DNA of 46,333 bases from positions 1-46,333 of the forward strand of contig NZ_SAIS01000033.1 of the NCBI RefSeq assembly GCF_004360155.1, written 5' to 3'. This document shows positions 16,171-27,300 of the stretch, one piece after another. The first letter of the stretch is position 1. Every line of letters begins with the position of its first letter. A program made the translations under genes and the position numbers. The notes beneath the pieces are model-generated. The model was not told the origin of the DNA. It saw nothing but the letters and a program-made list of their open reading frames with translations, and did not search any database. The stretch comes from Paraglaciecola marina (GTDB lineage Bacteria; Pseudomonadota; Gammaproteobacteria; Enterobacterales; Alteromonadaceae).

Positions 16171-17622
16171 ATGTCCTTGTTATCCCTAAAAAATTGCCAT
16201 TTGATATTAGATGAACATTACCACCTTAGTATTGACAATTTAGACATCAACCCCCTCCAGCATTCAGTGATTTTAGGCCCCAACGGTAGTGGTAAGTCTG
16301 CTTTAGCTGCATGTATTGCTGGCGAAGGGCTGTGGGAGTCTGGTGAGCGAGAACTTGCCGCTGATATTGCTTGGGTTTCTGTAGAGCAACAGCAAGCCTT
16401 GATAGAGGCTGAAAAGAAAAAAGACTGTGCTGATATTTTGGATATCATTGCTGTACCTACCACAGTAGAAGAAGTGTTATTTGATGGTTTAGACAGGGTT
16501 GCGGTAAACCAAAATTTGTTAAATAGAGTGAAAGACATTTTTTCTATAGAGGCTATGTTAGTCAAGCCATTTAGAGCCTTATCTACAGGTGAAACCCGTA
16601 AGTTACTCTTGGCTAAAGCCCTAATTTTAGAGCCTAAATTACTGATATTAGATGATCCTTGGGATGGTTTAGATATAAAAACCAGTGAACAACTCAATCA
16701 ATTGCTCGAAGAGTTATCTAGCAGTACTACTCTTTTATTGGTATTAAACCGAGCCTCTGAAGTACCAGAGTTTTGTAAACAAGTCATACTTATGGATGCG
16801 GGTTCGATTGGTTGGCAGGCTGAGGTTAACGATAATCTAGAAGAGCAGTTGCAACACATCAAACAATTACAGCATATTCAACAAGCAGCTTTGTCTTTGC
16901 CTGGCAAAGATGATGATTGTTTTGCGCCACACCCGTTAGACGAAAATGCTCCTTTAGTTAGGCTTACTGATACTAAAGTTAATTATGGTGACAATATTGT
17001 ATTTAGTGGCCTTAGCTGGACAGTTAATCCGCAACAACATTGGCAAGTAACAGGGCCGAATGGCTCGGGTAAAACTTGTCTGTTGAATCTAATAACAGGT
17101 GATCATCCCCAGTGTTATGTGAATGACATTTTTGTGTTTGGGTTTCAGCGGGGCAGTGGTGAAAGCATTTGGGAAATCAAACAGTACATAGGTTATTTGT
17201 CTAACGCCTTTCATTTAGATTATAAAGTTAATTGTTCATTGTTGCATGTGGTGTTGTCTGGGTATTACAACAGTGTGGGCTTGTATCAAAAGCCTTCTAC
17301 CAATCAACTTAAGTTGGCACATGAATGGTTGCAGGTTGTTGGACTAGAAGCTCATAAAGATAGGCCGTTTTTTGAATTGTCTTTTGGTGATCAACGTATG
17401 GTCTTAATAGCCAGAGCCATGGTTAAACATCCGAGTTTATTAATTTTAGATGAGCCTTGTAACGGATTAGATGATATTAACCGCTTAAAAGTACTGGCCT
17501 TAATTGAGTTATTAGCCCGCGAAGGTAACACTACCTTATTGTATGTAAACCATCATCAAGAGGATGTGATCCCAAGTATTCAAAACCATCTGGATATGAC
17601 AGACTTTAATAATATCGAATAG
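16171..17622 (+). CDS. modF: ModF-like duplicated ABC ATPase
   Basis: A 483-aa protein with two ABC ATP-binding domains. The first has GPNGSGKS at residues 36-43, LSTGETRK and LLILDDPWDGLD; the second has GPNGSGKT near 294, LSFGDQRMV and LLILDEPCNGLD. Sequence and length follow E. coli ModF (PhrA, 490 aa) closely, including the GDHPQ and RGSGE.IW.IK stretches. It has no membrane part. E. coli modF lies beside the molybdate genes and its function is unclear; here no molybdate genes are nearby. I prefer ATG at 16171 over the in-frame TTG at 16162. There is no clear ribosome site. Confidence 0.85.
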   Translation: MSLLSLKNCHLILDEHYHLSIDNLDINPLQHSVILGPNGSGKSALAACIAGEGLWESGERELAADIAWVSVEQQQALIEAEKKKDCADILDIIAVPTTVEEVLFDGLDRVAVNQNLLNRVKDIFSIEAMLVKPFRALSTGETRKLLLAKALILEPKLLILDDPWDGLDIKTSEQLNQLLEELSSSTTLLLVLNRASEVPEFCKQVILMDAGSIGWQAEVNDNLEEQLQHIKQLQHIQQAALSLPGKDDDCFAPHPLDENAPLVRLTDTKVNYGDNIVFSGLSWTVNPQQHWQVTGPNGSGKTCLLNLITGDHPQCYVNDIFVFGFQRGSGESIWEIKQYIGYLSNAFHLDYKVNCSLLHVVLSGYYNSVGLYQKPSTNQLKLAHEWLQVVGLEAHKDRPFFELSFGDQRMVLIARAMVKHPSLLILDEPCNGLDDINRLKVLALIELLAREGNTTLLYVNHHQEDVIPSIQNHLDMTDFNNIE

Positions 17623-17691
17623 TTTTGGCTGCTCGTTATACTTCTTTTACCCTTGGTGCTAATAAAAATGTACAAAAATAGGAATGAGAAA

Positions 17692-18879
17692 ATGAGATTA
17701 AAAGTTTTAGCAGTTGTGGGGATATTATTAAGCACGACAGCAGTTTATGCTGAAAACACTAGGCCCCGAGCTAGAGATATTGGTATTGATGTAGGGACAA
17801 TCCCTACAGGAACATACAATGCAATAACCGATGTTGCGGGAGTAAAAGTTGGTCATTTCACAGTGAATATTGGTGACGATATAAGAACGGGTATTACAGC
17901 GATTATACCATCCGACCATAATATGTATCGATATCCTATCCCTGCTTGGATTTATTCAGGTAATGGCTACGGCAAGTTAGTGGGGGCAACACAGGTACAA
18001 GAGCTTGGTGAGATTGAAACGCCAATCGCCTTAGGTTGTACCCAGTGTGTTTGGACAGCAGCTAATGCTATTAGTGATTGGTTTTTTGCTACAACAGATA
18101 CAGGACAACATTCTTTAAATCCTATAGTTGGTGAGACTAATGACGGTAAGGTAAATAACATGTGGTCCCCTGACAGTGCCAAAAAAGAATACACACTTGC
18201 CGCATTAAAAGCTGCAAAAGGTGGTCCTGTAGAAGAGGGCAGTGTAGGTGCTGGTAGAGGCACCCAAGCTTTTGGTTGGAAAGGCGGTATTGGCACTAGT
18301 TCTCGTGTGTTACCAAAATCCCTAGGTGGCTATACAGTTGGTGTGCTTGTTCAAACTAACTTTGGTGGAGATCTAAATATAAACGGCGCGCCAGTGGGCA
18401 GAGAGCTTGGACAATATTCTTATAAAACTCAACTTGAAGAAGCTCGCCGTGGCGAAGTTACCATTGATGGTGGCTCAATAATGATGGTGATTGCTACTGA
18501 TGCGCCTGTTTTGTCTCGCAATTTAAGCCGCTTGGCTAAGCGCGCTATGATGGGGTTAGCCCGCACTGGCTCTGTTGCCCATAACGGTTCGGGTGATTAT
18601 GTGGTTGCATTTTCAACTAACCTAGATGTAAGGCATGTAAGAGGTAGTACTGAGCCTGTTAATACAAAGATCTTAAGTAACTCTGCCATGTCTCCTTTAT
18701 TTCAAGCTGTGGTAGAAGCCATACAAGAATCAATCTACAACGCTTTATTGAAAGCAGAAACGGTGACAACCACTAGAGGCTCCCTAGAAGCAATTGATAT
18801 AGAGAAAGTAAAACAGATTGTTGAAAAGTATAAGGTGACTAATTTTGATGAAACCTTATCGCCTAAGAAGGTTAATTAA
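17692..18879 (+). CDS. P1-family (S58, DmpA-like) aminopeptidase, exported
   Basis: A 395-aa protein. The ATG at 17692 has AGGA 8 bp upstream and gives a clean signal peptide (MRLKVLAVVGILLSTTAVYA), so the upstream in-frame TTG at 17653 is not needed. The mature protein matches the DmpA/BapA family of self-cleaving N-terminal nucleophile peptidases: the ITDVAGVKVGH start, GSVGAGRGTQAFGWKGG, and GTSSRVLP, around which the precursor is cut into alpha and beta chains. The exact nucleophile is not fixed here. It probably releases N-terminal amino acids from peptides or beta-peptides in the periplasm. It lies 69 bp after modF on the same strand. Confidence 0.9.
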   Translation: MRLKVLAVVGILLSTTAVYAENTRPRARDIGIDVGTIPTGTYNAITDVAGVKVGHFTVNIGDDIRTGITAIIPSDHNMYRYPIPAWIYSGNGYGKLVGATQVQELGEIETPIALGCTQCVWTAANAISDWFFATTDTGQHSLNPIVGETNDGKVNNMWSPDSAKKEYTLAALKAAKGGPVEEGSVGAGRGTQAFGWKGGIGTSSRVLPKSLGGYTVGVLVQTNFGGDLNINGAPVGRELGQYSYKTQLEEARRGEVTIDGGSIMMVIATDAPVLSRNLSRLAKRAMMGLARTGSVAHNGSGDYVVAFSTNLDVRHVRGSTEPVNTKILSNSAMSPLFQAVVEAIQESIYNALLKAETVTTTRGSLEAIDIEKVKQIVEKYKVTNFDETLSPKKVN

Positions 18880-18885
18880 GGTTAT

Positions 18886-18910
18886 CTGCCTATATTCTTG
18901 ATATGGGCAG
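18886..18910. terminator. Hairpin between convergent genes
   Basis: CTGCC and GGCAG enclose an ATAT/ATAT stem with a TCTTG loop, 6 bp past the P1-peptidase stop. There is no T tract, so it is a weak or two-way terminator candidate. Confidence 0.4.
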
Positions 18911-18986
18911 CTAATGTTTCGTTAGTGACACCCAGTTCAAAAATGTTTAAGTAACCCTCATGCCCTTAAACACAGTTTTTTTAAAC

Positions 18987-19673
18987 TCAAAGAGTTTGAA
19001 TAAATTCTTCAATACCTTGATTTACTATTTGCGGCTGTTCTGCAAAAACAAAATGTGTACCTCTTGTTATGACTAACTCTTGGGCGCTCTGTATGTTGTT
19101 AACTAAAAACCGAGTATATTTGGGGGGCGTGAGTAGGTCTTTATCACCAACAATGGCTAAAACTGGGATAGAGATTTCGCTAAGTCTTGTTAATACATCA
19201 AAGCCATCACAGGCTCTAAAGTCATTTAAAAGTGCCGCTGGCGTGTTTTCTAGATCCCGAGCTTGAATCATTTGGCGTAACTCTGGATCGATAAATGTAT
19301 AGGCTGCGTTAATATATTGACTTACTATTTCTGGATTGCTGAGTGCTTTTTCAAGTAAGGCAAAAACCTCTACTGGGACTTTTAATTTGGCCCCACTGCC
19401 TATTGTAACTAAGCCTTTTAGTTTTTGGGGATGGTCTAACGCATATTGTAGGGCTATGGCGCCTCCCATAGAGTGGCCAACTAAGACTACATCTTTAAAA
19501 CCTTGTTCTTGTATAAACTCATCTAGCCAAACTGAGTATTCTTGGATGCTGATGCACAAGTTGCCATGTGGGTGGCCTGGCAAATTAACAGTAATAGCGT
19601 TATCAAAATATTCAGCTTGGTATTTCCATATCTCTTTGCATCCACCTGAACCATGAATAAAAATTAGTTGCAT
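18987..19673 (-). CDS. Alpha/beta hydrolase
   Basis: A 228-aa cytoplasmic protein with the alpha/beta hydrolase fold. The oxyanion motif is FIHGSGG (residues 5-11), the nucleophile S68 in GHSMGG, the likely acid D177 in VGDKDLLTPP, and the base H207 in GTHFVF. It is short for the family, with a small lid. The substrate is unknown; esterases and C-C hydrolases share this layout. It is convergent with the P1 peptidase and about 110 bp downstream of the CbiM-like gene's end. Confidence 0.85.
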   Translation of the reverse strand: MQLIFIHGSGGCKEIWKYQAEYFDNAITVNLPGHPHGNLCISIQEYSVWLDEFIQEQGFKDVVLVGHSMGGAIALQYALDHPQKLKGLVTIGSGAKLKVPVEVFALLEKALSNPEIVSQYINAAYTFIDPELRQMIQARDLENTPAALLNDFRACDGFDVLTRLSEISIPVLAIVGDKDLLTPPKYTRFLVNNIQSAQELVITRGTHFVFAEQPQIVNQGIEEFIQTL

Positions 19674-19783
19674 ATTAGTATTATCCCGTAGCGTTAATTT
19701 AAGCCTATAACCTTTTAAACATGGTATTTTTTAAACGGTTAAGGCTCAAATCACTTCTACTAATACTGCGAAATCAAGCTTTG

Positions 19784-20443
19784 CTATTTATCATCCAAAT
19801 ATAACTTGTCGTAAAACGTATACACCCACTCTGGTTTATAAATAATCATCAAGGTAATGGTCATCCCATTGAACATAGCCTCTGGAAAGAGCATTAAGGT
19901 GGTGAGAATTAAGTAGTTGTCTTGTATTACGTACCAAGGGTAGATGCCGTCTAAAAAATAATAGCCGCTTAGACTGAACATTTTTAAGGTTATGGATAAT
20001 GCCCCAGGTATAAAGGCACACAAAAATATGTAAACAAAGGTATGCCTAGGTAATTTATGAAACGTCAGGCTGTATATGCCATAGGCCAGCGCTATGGGAG
20101 CCAATACACCTACTAAAAAGTTTACGCCTAACATATTAAAATGTTCTTGGCCTGCTATGGTTACACCTATTAGAGCTAGGGAGGCGCTAAAAATAGCCCA
20201 CCTAAAACCTAATACTAAGGGTAGGGCAGATAACCATAAAAAATGCACACTTAAGCCATCATAAATCCCTGCTCTGAACATCCACAAAACAAATAAACTG
20301 GCGGCACTGCCAAATACTAAATGTTGAATTTTCTTATCAGAGATTAAGCGCGAGAAGGTTAACCTTTTAGCAATCACAAAACAAACCACAACAGTAAGAA
20401 CGGCTGCAATGGCTTGTATATCTGTAAACTGTATTTGATCCAT
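19784..20443 (-). CDS. CbiM-like integral membrane protein (COG3235 type)
   Basis: A 219-aa protein with about six hydrophobic helices. The segment GLSVHFLWLSALPLVLGFRWAIF resembles the HFLG region of CbiM-type energy-coupling permeases, and such proteins are annotated as energy-coupling factor transporter permeases in proteobacteria. No EcfA ATPase or EcfT partner is nearby, and CbiM's metal-binding N-terminal His is not evident, so transport function is uncertain. It starts 15 bp beyond the stop of xthA on the same strand, so the two are probably cotranscribed. Confidence 0.7.
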   Translation of the reverse strand: MDQIQFTDIQAIAAVLTVVVCFVIAKRLTFSRLISDKKIQHLVFGSAASLFVLWMFRAGIYDGLSVHFLWLSALPLVLGFRWAIFSASLALIGVTIAGQEHFNMLGVNFLVGVLAPIALAYGIYSLTFHKLPRHTFVYIFLCAFIPGALSITLKMFSLSGYYFLDGIYPWYVIQDNYLILTTLMLFPEAMFNGMTITLMIIYKPEWVYTFYDKLYLDDK

Positions 20444-20458
20444 AGTTCTAAATTACAC

Positions 20459-21265
20459 TTATTTAAACACTGACCAGATTGGCGCATGATCAGAAGGTTT
20501 TTCTAACCCTCTTAGTTCATAGTCCACATCAGCTTCTGTGATTGTGCTATGTAATTTAGCTGTGGCTAAAATTAAATCTATTCGCAGCCCGCGGTTATCT
20601 GGGAAGCCTTTAGAACGATAATCAAACCAGCTGTATTTTTCAGCTTCTTCTGGATGTAAATCACGGAATCCATCGGTAAAGCCCCAGTCAATTAACGTGT
20701 TTAACCATTCACGCTCTTCTGGCAAAAAGCTACATTTCTTGGTTTGTAACCAGCGTTTACGGTTAGGCTCACCAATACCTATATCTAAATCTGTGTGGGA
20801 AATATTCACGTCACCCATGACAATCACGTTGTCATCTGGAGTGTGATACTCGTTAAGGTAGCTCATCAAGTCTTGGTAATACTTACGTTTAGCAGGGTAT
20901 TTAGTTTCGTGATTTTGGTTTTCACCCTGGGGGAAATAACCATTTAATACTCGCACGGTTTCGCCATTTTCCATAGGGTAATCCACCATGATCATTCGTT
21001 TCTGCGCTTCTTCATCATCGGTAGGAAACCCATATTGCACCGCAATAGCAGGTTTTTTACATAGCATAGCCACACCGTAATGGGCTTTTTGACCATGAAA
21101 ATAAACGTGATAACCCATGGCTTCCACATCAGCAATTGGGAATTGCTCGTTGTGCACTTTAATTTCTTGCAAGCCAATAATGTCTGGCTGGTGTTTGTTT
21201 ATAAGTGCTTGTAATTGGTGCAAACGTGCACGAATGCCGTTGATATTAAAAGAAATAACTTTCAT
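20459..21265 (-). CDS. xthA: Exodeoxyribonuclease III
   Basis: A 268-aa enzyme, the same length as E. coli XthA, from the ATG at 21265 ([14 protein letters not shown]). An upstream in-frame GTG at 21280 would add five residues. Catalytic motifs of the AP-endonuclease/exonuclease III family are present: N7, E34 (LQEIKV), the [13 protein letters not shown] loop (Asp and Asn of the active site) and PSDHAP with the catalytic Asp-His pair. It cleaves abasic sites and degrades 3' ends in base excision repair. It is followed at 15 bp by the CbiM-like gene. Confidence 0.95.
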   Translation of the reverse strand: MKVISFNINGIRARLHQLQALINKHQPDIIGLQEIKVHNEQFPIADVEAMGYHVYFHGQKAHYGVAMLCKKPAIAVQYGFPTDDEEAQKRMIMVDYPMENGETVRVLNGYFPQGENQNHETKYPAKRKYYQDLMSYLNEYHTPDDNVIVMGDVNISHTDLDIGIGEPNRKRWLQTKKCSFLPEEREWLNTLIDWGFTDGFRDLHPEEAEKYSWFDYRSKGFPDNRGLRIDLILATAKLHSTITEADVDYELRGLEKPSDHAPIWSVFK

Positions 21266-21546
21266 TGAATTGGAGTCCACAGAATAAAGAAAAAGGTTAT
21301 AACAGAAAGCGAGTCGCAGTTGTTAGTTCAAGTGCCAATGGTAGCAAGAACAGTCGCTGTACTAAAATAAATTCGTCTATCTAGTTCTAGATTTTTGTAT
21401 CATTGAAAGATATGGTTTCAACATAGGCACTTTAGCAATTAGTATTCGATTATCTATGTGCCTTTTAAATTACTACTTTAACAAACTCTTGTTGGTTTTA
21501 TTGTCGTTTATTTGTTTTCCAAGCTTTGAAGGATTGAGTTGCATTT

Positions 21547-24087
21547 ATGGAAGTAATCACAATCGGAGATTGTCAATTAGACAGTGAACGTTTAACAATC
21601 AGTCGATTTAACATAAGTGTTAATTTAGCAGACAAAAGCGCATTATTACTTAAGATTTTATCTGAGCATGAAGGCCATGAAGTATCAAGGCAAGCCTTAA
21701 TTGATGAAATATGGAAAGGCTCTGTAGTATCTGATGATTCTCTTACAAATTTAGTTAGTCTCACTCGACAAAAACTAAAGGAAATAGAAGCTGACAAGTT
21801 AATAAAAACTGTACCAAAACGAGGTTACAGGCTTAACTTTGCTGCAATCACTAAGGATGAACAAACAAAAGGTATTTTGCAGCCTCAACTTTTACCTCCG
21901 TCTAAATTCAGCCACAGTACTTTGATTATATTAGTTATTGCCTTTGTTTGTATCGTGATTTTGGGTCGATACGTGATAGCAATTGATCAAGGAACTCCAG
22001 AGCAAACATCAATAGGAATATTACCTGGCGAACTAACTAATATTGGGCCAACAAGTGAAGGTATCCATTTTAATGGGGCCGGTTTAAGTAGTGCCTTGTT
22101 AGATAGCATGGCTACCCATACTCGTATAAATGTTGTATCAAATAGTAGTTTGCTTAGGGCATGGAGTAACAATCAGAGTTTTAAAATGCTATTTGATGAC
22201 TTCGACTTAGAGTATGTAGTTGAGTCTCACACTATCGAGCAAGATAGCCATTATATTATTCGTTTACAGCTAGTGAATACTGAGACCAGCCAACTGGTAA
22301 AAAATAGCACTTACAATGCATCAAAAACACTAATTAATGATAACGGTAGCCGTATCTGGGAGCGTATTAGTGACTTGTTTGTCTATTCGGCTATGTATGA
22401 ATTAGGTTTATTTAAAGACTCAGCTAGCGAAGATGTTTTGTATTTATGTGATTTGTATGTTGACCAAATTCAATTATACAAAGGCGGTTTTCTTGATGAT
22501 ATAGATGCGCTTGCTGACGCTGGGTCTAACCTTTGTGCACTAAATATCGCTCTAAACTCAGCTGATACTAATGCACTAAGAACAAGTGCGTTGTTTTACA
22601 TTAATCTTGCTATAAGTGAGAACAGCAGTATTTCACAAAAGAGGGCTTACATAGATGAGGTGATTAAAATTGTCGAATTAATGAGAGATATTGATGACAC
22701 TAAGCTCGTCTATGCAGAAACGCATATTCAGTTATTGTATTTGATCATTACTGACAGTACACGAGACAAAAATTTACATGCTACCTACTCAGCTGGTGAA
22801 GCCACACTGTCCAAGCAATTATTGCTGGGGAATATGAGTATTGAGTTGGCAAAGAATGCAAGTTTACTAAAAATGTTTGAAGCATTATATGTTCACCGCA
22901 AAGGTGAGGATGCAGAACCTTACATTTTGAGTGCACTTGATATTGCCGATAAAGGTTTGAAATTGGATGTGGAAAATAAGTTTTTACGTCATACAAAAGC
23001 TAGATTATACAAAACTTGGGCTAGTATAGCCGTTAGTAAAGGTAAAGACCCTACTATTATGTTAGAGCATGCCGCTAGTTTATATAAAGCCGTGCTTACT
23101 TTAGATGAAAATCAACCTCCGGCATTTGATAATTTAGGTAGTGCTTATTCGTCTTTGGCCCAGTGGAAAGCATCTCAGGGTAAGCCTTACATTAAAGAGG
23201 TTGAGTTGGCGATAGATGCATATAAACAAGCTACACTTCTAGCCCCATCGTTTCATTATACATACAATAATGTGGCGGATTTATATGCTAATTTACTCAC
23301 ATCTGCCAACTATAATGAACAGGAGTATAACGAGTTTTTACGGGATGGATTAGAAGCCGCAAATACCGCCATTTCTTTAAAAAAGGAATATGTATGGGCA
23401 ATATTTAACTCTGGATTAATAAGTTTAATTCAGGCCCAAAATGATTACGCTTTAGGAAACAACACTTTTGTACCGATAATTAATTGTGTTGAACATTACA
23501 CCAATGGTTTGATTTTAAAGCCTTCTATAATGCAAGCAATCGCAGAATTAAGTCAATGTGAGCTTTTATTTGCCAAACAGTACTTAATGACTGGAAACAT
23601 TAAGCTAGCCTCAGAGCATTTGTCAAACGCTAGGCTGCATTTAGATAAAGCTATGGCAAAAAACTCAAGTCATTATGCGTTAACCAGAGTGGCCAGTGAA
23701 CAACGGTTACTCTCAGCTATATTGCTGTATGGTAGCGGTAAAACAAATGAAGGTAACTTTGCCATGACAGAGAGTTTAAGCTTGTCATCATTAGCCATGT
23801 CGCTCAAAAATGATGACCCCGGTGCTTACCTTCTCAATTTTCGAGCCCTCTGGTTGCAAAATCAGTTAACCCCCAAGACAGAATATGTCGACCAACTTGA
23901 ACAAGGCTATCAGCAATTTATTAGTCTATTTGAACATGATCCTAGGAGCGCTGTTTTAGAGCAATTTAAGCGAAATCAATTCGCTGTTGACGTCATTGAG
24001 TATGAGTATAATTATAGGGATGTGTTGTTTGCAAAGAGATTTGAGAAAGATCTGTTGCTTGCAAAGTTCGCTACCTTCTCTAAATAG
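21547..24087 (+). CDS. CadC-like membrane-anchored winged-helix regulator with TPR domain
   Basis: An 846-aa protein. Residues about 5-98 are an OmpR/CadC-type winged helix (EVSRQALIDEIWKG, then TNLVSLTRQKLK and KTVPKRGYRL). A single membrane helix follows at about 125-145, so the remaining 700 residues face the periplasm. That part is helical and TPR-like (for example ALTLDENQPPAFDNLGSAYS-like turns near 520). This is the ToxR/CadC arrangement, in which a periplasmic sensor controls a cytoplasmic DNA-binding domain. The lipoprotein gene at 24394 lies 306 bp downstream on the same strand and is its likely target or partner. The signal is unknown. Confidence 0.85.
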   Translation: MEVITIGDCQLDSERLTISRFNISVNLADKSALLLKILSEHEGHEVSRQALIDEIWKGSVVSDDSLTNLVSLTRQKLKEIEADKLIKTVPKRGYRLNFAAITKDEQTKGILQPQLLPPSKFSHSTLIILVIAFVCIVILGRYVIAIDQGTPEQTSIGILPGELTNIGPTSEGIHFNGAGLSSALLDSMATHTRINVVSNSSLLRAWSNNQSFKMLFDDFDLEYVVESHTIEQDSHYIIRLQLVNTETSQLVKNSTYNASKTLINDNGSRIWERISDLFVYSAMYELGLFKDSASEDVLYLCDLYVDQIQLYKGGFLDDIDALADAGSNLCALNIALNSADTNALRTSALFYINLAISENSSISQKRAYIDEVIKIVELMRDIDDTKLVYAETHIQLLYLIITDSTRDKNLHATYSAGEATLSKQLLLGNMSIELAKNASLLKMFEALYVHRKGEDAEPYILSALDIADKGLKLDVENKFLRHTKARLYKTWASIAVSKGKDPTIMLEHAASLYKAVLTLDENQPPAFDNLGSAYSSLAQWKASQGKPYIKEVELAIDAYKQATLLAPSFHYTYNNVADLYANLLTSANYNEQEYNEFLRDGLEAANTAISLKKEYVWAIFNSGLISLIQAQNDYALGNNTFVPIINCVEHYTNGLILKPSIMQAIAELSQCELLFAKQYLMTGNIKLASEHLSNARLHLDKAMAKNSSHYALTRVASEQRLLSAILLYGSGKTNEGNFAMTESLSLSSLAMSLKNDDPGAYLLNFRALWLQNQLTPKTEYVDQLEQGYQQFISLFEHDPRSAVLEQFKRNQFAVDVIEYEYNYRDVLFAKRFEKDLLLAKFATFSK

Positions 24088-24393
24088 TCAAAACTGATTT
24101 TGTGTACCTGCAATATTAAAGTTTGTTATTTTTATAAGTTCATAAGTTGATGAAATAAAATATGTTTTTTGATATTTCTGATTTTCATTTCAGTTTTGCT
24201 TTACAAGGTATTACATAACTTTTCGTAAAATTTCTTTTGTGTTAATTCAATATTTTAGGTTTTTTTAGCTTTTTATCAGGTTTTCTTACTTTCCAAATAT
24301 TAATGTTTTCCCGTTTAACCATGCCTTTAAGGCTAGGTCACTTACATACAAGTCACACACCATATAACTAATAGAATTAAGAAGGGAATACTT
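24088..24393 (+). promoter_or_regulatory. AT-rich leader before the repeat lipoprotein gene
   Basis: This 306-bp gap separates the regulator and the lipoprotein gene and probably carries the latter's own promoter. AAGGGA stands 8 bp before the ATG. No clear operator or terminator could be picked out. Confidence 0.35.
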
Positions 24394-27300
24394 ATGCCAT
24401 ATGTAACCGGGCGATTTTGGACGTGGATGTTTTTACTATGTTTAATGTTGCAAATGTCTAGCTGTTCAGACAACAGTAAAAACTCTGAAAAAGATGTATC
24501 TGCATCAAAAGCAATGATAAGCAGTTTGACTTTATCTAGTGGAACTCTTTCTCCTTCATTCTCTGAGGATGTTTATGCGTATTCTGTTTATGTTGAGGAA
24601 GGTGTTGAGCAGATACAAGTCAATCCAAGTATGTCGAATGAAAACTTAGTTGTGACAATAAATGGTAAAGAACTAAGTGCAACTGACTCAATTTTTACTG
24701 CGAGTGTAGGTTACGGGATCAATAAGGTTGAGTTAGTGGTTTCGGCTCACAATGGTAGTACTAACACCTATAGTTTACTTATTTCAAGAGAAGAAGTCGT
24801 TCTCAACGATGATACGGAAATGGCTATTTTAGATATCTCGACGGGTATATTAAGTCCGGTGTTTAGCTCATCTACAACCGGTTACTCTGTCGATGTAGAT
24901 TTTACGGTTACAGAGGTTAACTTTACGGCTATCACGTCAGACCCTTCGGCTAGTTCAATGTTAAATGGCTCAAGCTATGTTAATGGCGATACACTACCTT
25001 TAGTTGAAGGTGTTAATGAGTTTGAGTTTGTCATTACTGCAGAAAACGCCACTGATACGGCAACTTATACGATAGTGGTCACCCGTGCTACTCAAGTTAT
25101 TGCGCCACCTGTTCTTAATGACGATGCACTACTCACTAGTTTAGATATATCAACAGGTATGTTAAATCCGTTATTTAACTCAACGACAACCGATTATTCT
25201 GTTGATGTAGACTATGCGGTTACAGAGATTAACTTTACAGCTATCACATCAGACCCTTCGGCAAACTTAGAGCTAAACGGGGCAAGCTATGTTAATGGCG
25301 ATACACTGCCTTTAGTTGAAGGCGTTAATCAATTTGAGTTTGTCATTACGGCAGAAAACGCCACTGATACGGCAACTTATACGATAGTGGTCACCCGTGC
25401 TACTCAAGTTATTGCGCCACCTGTTCTTAATGACGATGCACTACTCACTAGTTTAGATATATCAACAGGTATGTTAAATCCGTTATTTAACTCAACGACA
25501 ACCGATTATTCTGTTGATGTAGACTATGCGGTTACAGAGATTAACTTTACAGCTATCACATCAGACCCTTCGGCAAACTTAGAGCTAAACGGGGCAAGCT
25601 ATGTTAATGGCGATACACTGCCTTTAGTTGAAGGCGTTAATCAATTTGAGTTTGTCATTACGGCAGAAAACGCCACTGATACGGCAACTTATACGATAGT
25701 GGTCACCCGTGCTACTCAAGTTATTGCGCCACCTGTTCTTAATGACGATGCACTACTCACTAGTTTAGATATATCAACAGGTATGTTAAATCCGTTATTT
25801 AACTCAACGACAACCGATTATTCTGTTGATGTAGACTATGCGGTTACAGAGATTAACTTTACAGCTATCACATCAGACCCTTCGGCTAGCTCAATGTTAA
25901 ATGGCTCAAGCTATGTTAATGGCGATACACTGCCTTTAGTTGAAGGCGTTAATGAGTTTGAATTTGTTATCACAGCAGAGAATGACACTGATACGGCAAC
26001 TTATACGGTAGTGGTCACCCGTGCTAGCCAAGTTATTGCGCCACCTGTTCTTAATGACGACGCACTACTCTCTAGTTTAGATATATCAACAGGTATGTTA
26101 AATCCGTTATTTAACTCAACGACAATCAATTACTCTGTCGATGTAGACTATGCGGTTACAGAGATTAACTTTACGGCTATCACATCAGACCCTTCGGCTA
26201 GTTCAATGTTAAATGGCTCAAGCTATGTTAATGGCGATACACTACCTTTAGTTGAAGGCGTTAATGAGTTTGAATTTGTTATCACAGCAGAAAATGACAC
26301 TGATACGGCAAATTATACGGTAGTGGTAACCCGTGCTAGTGAGGTAATAATTCTTAATGATGATGCATCGCTTGCAAACCTTGCTATTTCGAGCGGCATA
26401 TTAAGCCCAGAATTCAACTCTTTAACTACAGAATATACGGCTAGTGTGGAGTCCTCGGTTCAGGATGTTACTTTTCAATTAATCACATCAGACCCTGCCG
26501 CGACGATTGAATTAAATGGTGTGGCGTTTGTAAATGGCCAGAGCCAGCCTTTACTAGAAGGTGATAATCTATTTGAGTTTGTCGTTACTGCAGAAAACGA
26601 CTCAGACATGATCAGTTACAACCTATTGGTTACTCGAGCCAGTTTGCCAATTGAAGCGTCCTTACTAGAAGAAGCATTTTTACAGGCTTCAAATGCTGAA
26701 AGAAGTGATCTATTTCGTTCGGTTGCAGTCTATGGAGATATCTTGGTTGTCGGTGCATCTGGTGAAGACAGTGAAGCAACAGGAATTAATGGAGATCAAG
26801 ATAGCAGTTTTCATTCAGGGTCAGGTGCTGCTTACGTATTTGAACGCAGTTTGGTTGGAAACCAAGCTATTTGGCAACAAACGGCCTATTTAAAGGCAAG
26901 TAATACGCAATCAAATGACGCTTTTGGTTTTAGTGTTGCAATTTGGGAAAACACTATAGTTGTAGGGGCTTATGGAGAGAAAAACATTAATGCTGGGGTT
27001 GAAGCAGAACAAGACAACTTTACAAACAGAAATATAGGTTCGGCATATGTGTTTATAAAAGAAAATGGTGAATGGATACAACAAGCCTACTTAAAACCTT
27101 CTCATGTTGAAATCAAAGATTACTTCTTTGGTTACTCCGTAGATATCTATAACGATACTATAGCTATTGGTGCACCGAGAGAAAGTAGCGACGCAACTGG
27201 TATTAATGGCGATCAAACCAATACGTTGTCAGAATATTCTGGTGCTGTCTATGTTTTTAAACGTAGTAATCATGCTTGGTCTCAAGACGCCTATATAAAA

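Noticed and set aside
17653-17691. TTG at 17653 as the P1-peptidase start
   Set aside because: It would put 13 polar residues before a clean signal peptide, whereas ATG 17692 has AGGA at the right distance.
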